41,876 nucleotides of DNA from an uncultured Bacteroidales bacterium (lineage in GTDB: Bacteria; Bacteroidota; Bacteroidia; Bacteroidales; Paludibacteraceae): assembly GCA_903911085.1 (NCBI GenBank), contig CAIWCC010000225.1, forward strand, positions 1 to 41,876, in the 5' to 3' direction. A model generated the notes under the pieces. The model was not told the origin of the DNA. It worked only from the letters and a program-made list of their open reading frames with translations, and did no database searches. Shown here piece by piece: positions 32,001 through 41,876 of the stretch; positions within the stretch are counted from its first letter, which is position 1; each line of letters opens with the position of its first letter. A program made the translations under genes and the position numbers.

Positions 32001-35000
32001 AATATCCGTTCCCGCTTTTGGAAAAATACCCATTGCCGAAAACATATACCATGATGACATGGCTCCGGTATCGTCATTTCCGGGATAGCCGGTTATGTCG
32101 TAATATTTATTCATCACATAATGCGTCCAAAATGAAGTTAAATCGGGACGACCAGCCTCACTAAACGAACGGGTAATCAGAAATGCAGGTTCATTGGTGA
32201 GGTCAATCAAATGATTTTTGAATGCAAAATCTAACCGTTTTACATAGTTTTCTTTACCTCCCATCAATTCAAATAACTTTTGGTATCCATGTGGAATACC
32301 AAAGCTGTAGGTCCAAGTATCGCCCTCATAAAAAGGTGTTTTCCACGAACCACCGTTTTTCTGTGGGAAAATTCCGGCAAACTTTCCATCGGAACTTCGA
32401 GCATCTATAAAACCTGTAAAACCTTTGCTCGTGAGTGTATCATTCCACAAATTCACCCAACGCATACTGCGTTTTAGGTAGTTGTTGTAGTCTTCAATTT
32501 TCCCTAATTTTTTGGCGACTAGTGCCACACAAAAATCGTTGTAAGCATATTCAATCGTATTGGATGAACTCATCACGCATTGCGGAATCCAACCCAATTC
32601 TTTGTAACGTTTATTGTTTTTTTTACTCAATGTATCCGTTTTCCAGAATTTATCTGGCAAACCATTTCGTTCATTATCGGCATTGTATTTTAATAGTTTA
32701 TACACCTCATTGGCATCAATTCCTTGTACATTTTTCAACACAGCCTCTGTCATGATATTATCCACATCATTTCCACCTTGTTCCTCAATTTTATCGCGTC
32801 CGGCAATAAATCCATCACGTATAAAACCGTTGTGTTTGAAACGATCAAGAAGTGCCAGCACATTGTCTCTCATTGCATTATTATCAATTAAAAGTAACAT
32901 TGGGTAAGCCGTCCGCCACGTGTCCCAAAACGCATAATTATCGTCCCAATAGGGTTTGTCAGATGTCCAGTTCGGATTGTCTAACGATCTATCTCTAGCC
33001 AATGTAAGCACTCGATACATAGCAGAATAAAACATCGTTTTTTCATCACAAGACTTTGTTTCAATCTTTATTGCATTTAGTTTTTCATTCCACTCAGTTT
33101 TACCTTGTGCCACAACTTTATCAAAGTTCCAATCGGGAAGTTCCTGCTTCAAAAAAGATTCTGCCTTTTCGTAGCTAGAAAACGAGATAGCCACTTTCAT
33201 CAATACAGCTTCATTAAGTTTGGTTTTAAAACTGCAATAAGTACCTATGTGCTGATTATTAGACTCATCGCGGGTTATGCTTGCTATTTGTTTGTAAATT
33301 GAATTATCTTTCCAAACACCCCATTCTGTAAATGATTTATTACATTCAGCCACAAAATAAATGGTGTATGCTCCTTCGGGCCAACCTGATCGAATTTTTA
33401 TTTTAGCTTTCAATTGTTGCTTTTGAGCATCTATTGTAGCAATGTTTTCGTAAATAACTCCACCCATAATAGTTGCAATATCAAGTCCTATCGATTGTGA
33501 AGCATCCAAAACTATCGTTGCACTATCAGTTGCCGGAAAACGGAAACGATACATGGCGCTATAGTGCTTTGGACTCACTTCGGCAATAACTCTGTAGCGG
33601 TCCAGATTTGTTTTATAGTAATATGCTTTGGTAATTTCTTTTGATTTGGGTGAGTCATGCGTTCCTTTTCCCACATTTAAACCCACTTGTGGTGAAATCA
33701 GAAAATGACCGTAACTACCCCAACCGGTACCACTTACATGCAATTGCCCGAAACCAATAATCGGAAAGCGTGGATCGTAACCATCGTGTCCACCGTAACG
33801 GTCTTTGGGGTCACGCTGGGTTTGTGGAGATGGATTTATACTCCCGTAAGGCAACATGGGACCAATCACACAATTATTGGTGCGGTTGTCAATTACGCCA
33901 ATATTTGTGTTCACATAATCGACTAACGATATTTGTTGTCTATTAACTTTTGTAACGGAATATATGGTTACACCGATATTCAAAAACAAACTACTAACGA
34001 GCCAAAATTTAAAGTTATTGCATGTCATGAGATGGTCTAAATAATTTAGGAAACAAAAATACAGTTATTTTCCGACTGTAAAGTTACAATTATTGTTGGA
34101 ATAGGGCTGAAATTCTGTTTATTCCTAAGCAGGAAAAGCCAAAACAAAAAGAAACGCTGATTATGCTGATTAAAAACGGAGTTTAAAAATACTGGTCCCG
34201 AATTCGTGGATTGAAATTAATACAAATTTTGCATATTTTCGAAACAGAAAGATGCATTTTGGCATCACTGCTCATAAAATATACATTCATAGTAGTTAAT
34301 AACCCTTTAGCAGATATCAGTGCTACCCATTACCAACCTTCAACTTTAAAAATTTGATGAAATGAAAAGAATTCTTACAGGAATAAAAGATAAAATGCTC
34401 ACTCAGGTGCTGCGAGAGTTAGAGGAAGATGCTGTTGTGAGAAGAAAAATGGATTATGTTTTACTACCAAAAGTGGAATACATGTTAACATAAAACGTAA
34501 AAAATTGTTTCCACTAATGAAATTGATGGCTCATTTGAGGAATAAAATTAAAGTTCAACAAATGAATAGTTTCAATTCATTTGTTGAACTTTAAAGTTTT
34601 TTTGATTAATTTGTTGACAGACTCTTAAAGCTTGATGCAGCTTTCATAAACTCAATGTTAGTAGGCATTTTATTGTTTTTTAGAGTAAAAGCTTTCACCC
34701 ATTTATGAGCTTCTTTATAAAAATTTTGATGCGTATAATAAAGCGGTGTTTTCTCTTCTTTATCGTTTATTAGCCAAAAGCCACGGTTTTTTCCATCTTT
34801 ACTGAGCTCATTGTTATACATTTCCCACCATAAAATGTATGGGCATCCCCATTTTAATGCGGTTTTTATTACCCATTTAGCACGTTTATTTACTTCGGTT
34901 GCAGGTAGAAATGCTGGTTCGTTGGAATAAAAACCAATTTCTGGCCAACCGTATTCGCCAATAAACAGTCTTTTGCCCTTGATTTCGGGTTTTGGTTGCA

Positions 35001-38000
35001 TTTTCGACTCGATATAGTTCAAATGTTCAGTCAATGTTTTTTCCATTTCAGCTTCATTTTTGGGAGGATTGGTGGCAGTGTAGGATGAAAATGACACATA
35101 ATCTGGATTAATATTTGGCAAAACACTGTTAATCAAACAACTTTCTCCCTTTAAAGCTAAATCGGAAAGGTTCACCTCCACATAATAATACATTTCAATA
35201 TTTTTGTGAGGCACATTTCGTTTGGCATCTTCAATGGCTTTTTGACGAACACGGAACCAACGTGTCATACCTTCAATTGTTTTTGGGTTTGCGGGTTTAT
35301 TGCGGTCATAATCCCAGCGTAAATGCCAATCGCCTTCCCAGTTACCGAGCATAAATACTTTTCCTGTACCTGAATATGTTTTGAGTAAATGCGCTGCAAA
35401 ATCATACACCTCGCGATAGCAACGAACTGAATCATAATCGCTTAGACCATTGATAAATTGAATTTGATTCTCATCTTTTTTCTGACCTGCTGGCTCTGGT
35501 GTGTATTGCGAAAATTCATACGTCCATATTTGGTAATATTTATAATTCATATCTAACACCTGTTTCATGCTTTTTTCTTTAGCCAAATCAGTCAATGATT
35601 TAATATCCTGATTCTGTGGAATGTCATAGTTTTCCCACCAATATCGAGGCCCCATACTGAATTTTAGCAGGTTACTTCCCATTTCGCGAATGGCTTTGGC
35701 GGTTTCAACCAAATTTGTTTCGTTGGTAAATTTGTATTTTGCGCCAACAGTTTGAGTGCCGATTATGTAATTAAATTCTTTGATTTGCTTTTCGAAGTTA
35801 CAACTTTTTTGATTTTTGCCAATAACAATACCTGTGGAAAGAGCGAGAATTGTTAGAATTATTAATTTTTTCATATTATTTTTTTTTACAAAATGATTTT
35901 ATGTGTATTAATTTGATTATTTTTCTGAATGCGAACAATATAACTTCCAAATGGCAACGTTATTGCTCTTTTTTCGTTGGGTAGTAGCATTGACAAGCTT
36001 ATTAATACGCTATTTGTTGAGAATACAGAGATTTGAGCAGCAATGTTATCATTTTCGAGTAATATCTTTCGTTCATGTCCCCAAATTTTCACACCTGTAT
36101 TATTTTGTAATGGAACATCAATGGACGTAGGTTTTGACGCTAAATAGTTGGCTGCCCACCTTGCATATTCTGAGTAATTGGGCAAAGTTTTATTTATCAG
36201 TTTGTAGCGGGCAACGTATTGTTTGGCTGCATCGTAAAAGTTTGTAAATGTATAGTATAATGGTTGCTTTTCATTTTTGTCATTTATAAGCCAAAAACCT
36301 CGTTGCTGATTATTGATGGCATTAATTTCATTGTTATACATTTCCCAATATAACACGAATGGGCTACCCCACTCAATAGCTGTTTTGAAAAATGCCCGAT
36401 TATCCGACTCGTGTTTATTAATATCCCAGCCCGATTTTTCGAGAGAATTTCCAATTTCACCTATAAAAACCCGCTTTCCTGTAATTCCAAATTTTGCGGG
36501 TAAATTGGCTTCAATATAATCAAGTACCGAATTGTATTTTGCCTGATCGTACCATTGTGCATCGTACGACGAATATGAAACATAATCCACATTTGTAAGT
36601 GGTAATACGCAATTGACCACTCGTTTTTTGCCACTAAATTTGGCATCAACCACCTGATTCACTTCTACGTAACTATATACCATTACATTACTAAAAGAAG
36701 TCTCACTTTTTGCTTTATCCACAGCGTTCTGACGCGTACGCAACCATTTGGCCATTGCTTGACAGCGTTCGTCCGAAGGAATGTATGTTTTATCGTAATT
36801 GGGCAATAGGTACCAATCACCTTCCCAATGGCCCAGAAAAAAGGTTTTTCCAGTATTATTGTATTGTGTCAGTAAGTATTTTGAAAGCGCGTAAATTTGA
36901 GTAGAATCGTCATTCCGCTCCGTTTCCGAATAACCATCGCCCCAATTGGCATGACTGCGTGCCCAGAAAAAATAGTTCTTAAAGGGCATATCAATCACTT
37001 GCTTAAATGAAGCATTATCTTTGACCAACGAAGCTAAAGTAGAATAATTGCCAGACAATCCGTAAGAACTTGTGTTTAACGAAATTTTTAGGTTATTTGA
37101 TCCCATTGCTTGTATGGCTTTGGCAGTTTCTACCAATTTGTCATCAGTGGTAAATTTGTAACTTGGACCAATTGTTTGTGTGCCAAGTATATAATTGTAG
37201 TTTTCAACATCGGCATCATACTGGGCAAAACTTGCGAATGAAGTCATCAACAAAAGAATCAATACAAAGGTATTTTTCATTTTTTACAATTTAGATTTTA
37301 GTCTTTACTTGATTTCCATATTTTTTTAATTTCGCTTGCAACAGGTTTTAAATTTCCATTAAAATCAATAATTGAGGTATTTGCGGTACATGGAAAGCAA
37401 TCATGCCCCATCCAAATAAGAAAGCCTCCACAACGAGGAAACCGGTGTTTTGTTGATTCAATAGCTATTGACAATGCTTTTGTCTGTCGGTTTTGTTGCC
37501 ATTCAACGTATTCTTCAATTGTTTTGGGTTCATGACCAAACTTTAATTTGAATTTATCAACTTCAATCCACCACGAAAATTGTCCCCAAATTGGATTTTC
37601 TACTGAAATAGGCAATGATGGATACTTACCTCTATATCTATCAATTAGCTCGGCAGAAGAAGTCGCTGGTACGCCTGCTTCGGAATGAAATAGCGCATCC
37701 GAAGATTCCCAATATTCACGTATATTGCTCATTTCATCATCTATCGGCTCAAAAGGTAACCACCATGGACCGTGAACATCCCATTGTATACTCTTCCCGT
37801 TCAATTCAGGATTATAGTAAATAGTAGGTCCGGAAGGCGATGACGGCATTATTCTACGCCCAGCATCTTTAGTTTCGACTATTTGTTTCACTCTTGACAA
37901 CAAAGGATGCAAAAAAGTTAGTGGTAGCGTATTTTCTTTATTATAAAGCTCATTTCCGCCACTCCATGCTATAAGCGATGGATGAAAATGTCGACGACGA

Positions 38001-41000
38001 ATGTAACTTTCAGCAATATGACCCATCAATTTTACACTTTCGTCATCATCTGGCGGTGTATTACAAATACCTGATGACGATAGTGGAAATTCCTGCCAAA
38101 CCATCAATCCCAGTTCGTCGCAAATATCGTAAAAACATTCCTTTTCGAGCGTTGCACCACCCCATACACGCAACAGATTCGCCCCCAAGTCTTTGTATTT
38201 CAGTAAGTATTTGCGATAAATATCCTCTGTAACATCCGCAAACATGGTACGAATGGGAGTCCAGTTTATGCCTTGCATAAACAAATTTTTGCCGTTTACA
38301 TTCAAAATCCATGGATCGGCTTCGGGATGTGCATTTTCGCAGGGTAACCAATCGATAGAACGAAAGCCAATATTCCGAATAATGCTTTGTAATTCAGCGC
38401 CTTTATCGGAATAAAGTTTACAGGTCAGTTTATAAAGAGTTTGCTCTCCTTCACCGTTTGGAAACCAAGGAGAAATTTCCGGAACATCGAAATCAATCCC
38501 AACAATTAACAAATCGGCATTTGTTGTTTTATCCAAAATACATTTTCCTGCTGCATCGCATAACGTCAAATTTACATTTTCGTATTTTGTGTCTGTTGAA
38601 TATGAAGTTTTTATAGTCAGTTTTCCTTTTCCAGAAGTTGGATAAAAATCAACATGTGAATAAAATTGGTCAAATTCAAGATTATCAACAATTTCCAAAA
38701 TAATATCGTCACAAATTCCAATTTGCAAAATGCGCGGACACCAATCCCAATTATAATAGAAACGGGGTTTATTCATGCGTGTTTTTGAAGTCCAATACAC
38801 TTGTCCTTGGTAGCGTTCGGGCGAAAAAAAGATAATCGCCAATCGGTTTCCTGTGATTTTTAAAGCTGTTGATAAATTGAAATTGTAATCCAAATGTGTG
38901 TTATTAAATTCACCAACTTTTTTACCATTGAGCCACACTTCACCATTGTCGTCCAAACCATTGCAATGTAAACGAACAATTTTTCCTGCGTCGAAATAAT
39001 CATCTGGAATATCAGTAAAATAAATCCAGTGGCGGTTTTCTATCCATTCGATATCGCGATAGTTAGTACCAATGTTCCAGTCGGGAATTATGCCTGCATC
39101 AAGCAAAGATTGTTGTACCGAACCAGGGACAAGAGCAGGTACAGGTGAATTTTCGGGGTGTTTGATGCACATCTCGTCCATTTGCTCCCAAAGTCGCCAA
39201 TAGTGTGGTTTGGTACCTACTAACTCCCATTTGAGTTTTGATAAATTGTATTTATTCATACTTGACTTTGTCGGTGTTTTTTACTGATTACAAAAGTATA
39301 GTAAAAAAAACTACCGGAATTATACTATTTTGCTAGAATGAAATAGAATTGACAAAAAAATTACTCATTATATGAATTCCACAACGACACAACTGATAAG
39401 TCATTCGTCGGTTTTTTACTTGCTTTTAATTTATAAACTACTGTTTTGGTTTTACCTGGAAGTAAGTCAAAATAATTGTCTTCGAAAAAGCCTTTGTCAC
39501 CATCAAAGTTTAAGTAAACATCTTTAGCTAATACATCTGTTTTTAAAGAGATTAACCATTTATCGGATATTTTTTCTATTTTGGAAACAATAGTCGGTAT
39601 GGTGAGTTGAAAGTTTTTGGGTTGCGTAAAATAATGCACTTTTTGAGCAATAATACTTTTTCCATTCCTCAGTGTCAATAACCAAAAATTACCATTTGGA
39701 TTTGACGACAAATCAGTTGTTTTTGCCGCAAAAACGATTGTTGGAGCATTGACTTTTAGGTTAACTGATTGCGATTTAGTGTCCAGAATTTTACCGGTAA
39801 AATCAACTAATTTCAATTCAAGTGTACCGTTAATAGTATGACGTTTATCTGAAATGATGGTTACTTCTGTATTGCCATTTTGCTCAAAAACAGAGATAGC
39901 AACTGGTTCGAACGAACGTTTAATCTCGTATTGCAGAGCTTTCCAACGCTTGTAATAATCGCAACTCGACCACGAGGCTACTGGCCAGCAGTCGTTGATT
40001 TGCCAAACCAAAGAACCCATATTGTAGGGCATTGCTCTACGATGACCTTCGATGGCAAATCGAATTCCATATGCCTGTAAGACCTGACCCACGTACAAAA
40101 ACTTTTCGAAACTCAGCGGTTTTCGATAGTACATGTCCATGTATTCCTTGATCGTAACATTGCCAATACTACTGCGTTGATGATGGCGCATTACTTCCGA
40201 TTCAATATCGTAATCTTCGAGTAAGGCGTATTTACGAACTGTCTCAAGTTCGGGGAACGACTGAAACCCATATTCGCTCATAAACCGTCCGATATTGTCG
40301 GCATATTTCTCAAACGGATGTTTACCCCACCAAACTCCCCAGTAATGCACATCGCCATTGGCATTTTTATCGTTTGCATGTTGTTGCGGCACTACGCTCG
40401 AAGGGGATGATTGCCAATAAGCAGTATTTGCAGATAATGACTTCACAGAAGCTGGAAGAATATGATTGAAAATGGTATCGTATGCCTGCCAAACCTGCTT
40501 TTTCTGTGATTCGTTATAGGCTTTTTTCCAACCCCAATCACTATTTGGATTAAAGTTTTGCCACGCCACATCAATTTCGTTATTGCCACACCAGAGGGCA
40601 ATTGAAGGATGGTTACGCAGTCGTTTTACTTGATATTCAGCCTCTTTGGTAATCGAATTCAAAAACCATTCATTGCCTGGATACATGGAGCAGGCAAACA
40701 TAAAATCCTGCCAAACAAGAATCCCATTCCGGTCGCAAAGCTCGTAGAAATAGTCGTTTTCATAAATTCCACCGCCCCAAACACGAATCATATTCAGGTT
40801 TGACTTCACAGCAGTTTGTATTTCCCAATTATACACATCGTTGGTAACTTTGTCCAAAAACATATCGTTAGGAATATGATTTTCGCCTTTGGCAAAAACA
40901 GGCACGCCATTCAGTTCAAAATAAAAGCTATGTCCAGCACTATCTGGCTTCTGAATAAGTTTCAGAGTACGCAATCCAATTTCGTGTGTTTTTGAGTCAA

Positions 41001-41876
41001 CCGTCTGGTTTACTTTTATATGTGCTGTAATTTTATAAAGATTAGCTTTCCCTAAACCGTTTGTCCACCAAAGCTTTGGTTTTACAATTTCGAATGGAAT
41101 ATCAATTTTATTGATGCCTTTTTTCAAATCAACAGCCTTTTTGATAAGTACCTTTTCATTCTCAAAGATTGTTATTTGCGATTGTAGATTTATATCAGAA
41201 ATCACTTCAATCTGTCCGTTAAGTTGTGCCAATCGACTGGTCAATGATTTTTGTTCAACATAAAAATCGTTCATCTTTACATCGTTCCATGCATGCACAA
41301 TAATTGGTTGCCAGATTGCAGAAGTTACAAAACGCGGACCCCAGTCCCAACCGAAATGATAGGGTGCTTTACGGATAAACGGACTCACTAACTCGCTTTT
41401 GTCTAAACCACCATTTACAGCCTGATCGTTGGCAGCATGCAGCGTAAATCCATTGGTCTTGAGCAATTCAAGTCCATTATTTATAGGCGAATGAAAATAA
41501 ACTCTCAATTCGTTCTTGCCTTTCTTTAGATATGATTTTGCATCAACAATCCATTCCCGAAACATATTGTCGGCTTCGAGCACTTTCTGATTATTCAGAT
41601 ACACAGTTGCATAAGTGTCCAAACCTTTAAAAATCAATTCTAAATTACTTTTGTTGATTTGATTTTCAGAAACATCAAATACTGATTTATATTCCCAATT
41701 CTTTTTGTCAATCCATTGTAAACCTTTTTCATTGGTGCGAAAATAAGGTTCGAGGATGAGTTTATTACGTAATAAATCACTATGCACACATCCAGGAACT
41801 ACAGCTGGAATCCACTTTTCGGTATCAGCCTGACGCATTTGCCAGTTCTCAGTTAGTTGTATAACTTGTGTTTGGC

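Overview
The window looks like chromosomal DNA of a Bacteroidota bacterium. It is AT-rich and holds SusC/SusD pairs, lipoproteins with acidic residues near the lipidated cysteine, a TAnnTTTG-type promoter, and two proteins that end like type IX secretion (T9SS) sorting domains. The T9SS-like tails point to a free-living or environmental Bacteroidales-type lineage more than to a gut Bacteroides, but no marker gene here fixes the genus.

All 24 intact genes read on the minus strand, so the transcriptional order runs from high to low coordinates. Together they form one large polysaccharide utilization locus (PUL). I see three blocks. Block 1 (41876 to 34606) holds a GH2 beta-mannosidase cut by the window edge, a second GH2 without a signal peptide, and two paralogous TIM-barrel-like proteins of a family I do not recognise. 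It ends at a perfect 19-bp inverted repeat that should terminate transcription. Block 2 (34028 to 22000) holds a GH92 alpha-mannosidase, two paralogous heparinase II/III-like proteins, a GH105 unsaturated uronyl hydrolase, a GH3 beta-glucosidase, a GH27 alpha-galactosidase and an aldose 1-epimerase. Block 3 (21476 to 132) follows a good TATCTTTG promoter. It holds SusC, SusD, SusC, SusD, a DUF1735-type surface glycan-binding lipoprotein, a beta-helix protein with a T9SS-like tail, two members of an unrecognised secreted family flanking a NagZ-type GH3, a GH31, a DUF4832-type lipoprotein and a CE7 acetyl esterase.

The enzymes fit an acidic, acetylated heteroglycan. Mannose is suggested by GH2 and GH92, alpha-galactose by GH27 and possibly GH31, and uronic acid by the lyase-like proteins plus GH105. 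A beta-linked glucose or N-acetylhexosamine is suggested by the two GH3 enzymes. The likely flow is binding and cutting at the cell surface, import by the two SusC/D porters, trimming to monosaccharides in the periplasm, then mutarotation in the cytosol. The substrate itself is inference. No intact regulator (hybrid two-component, ECF sigma/anti-sigma, AraC) lies in the window. The only regulator trace is a broken HxlR-family gene on the plus strand in the 34.0-34.6 kb gap.

The two best leads for something undescribed are the paralogous secreted family at 4508-5884 and 7690-8802, and the paralogous TIM-barrel-like pair at 34606-37280. Several gaps between genes carry short-period repeats, including one motif shared by two gaps 17 kb apart.
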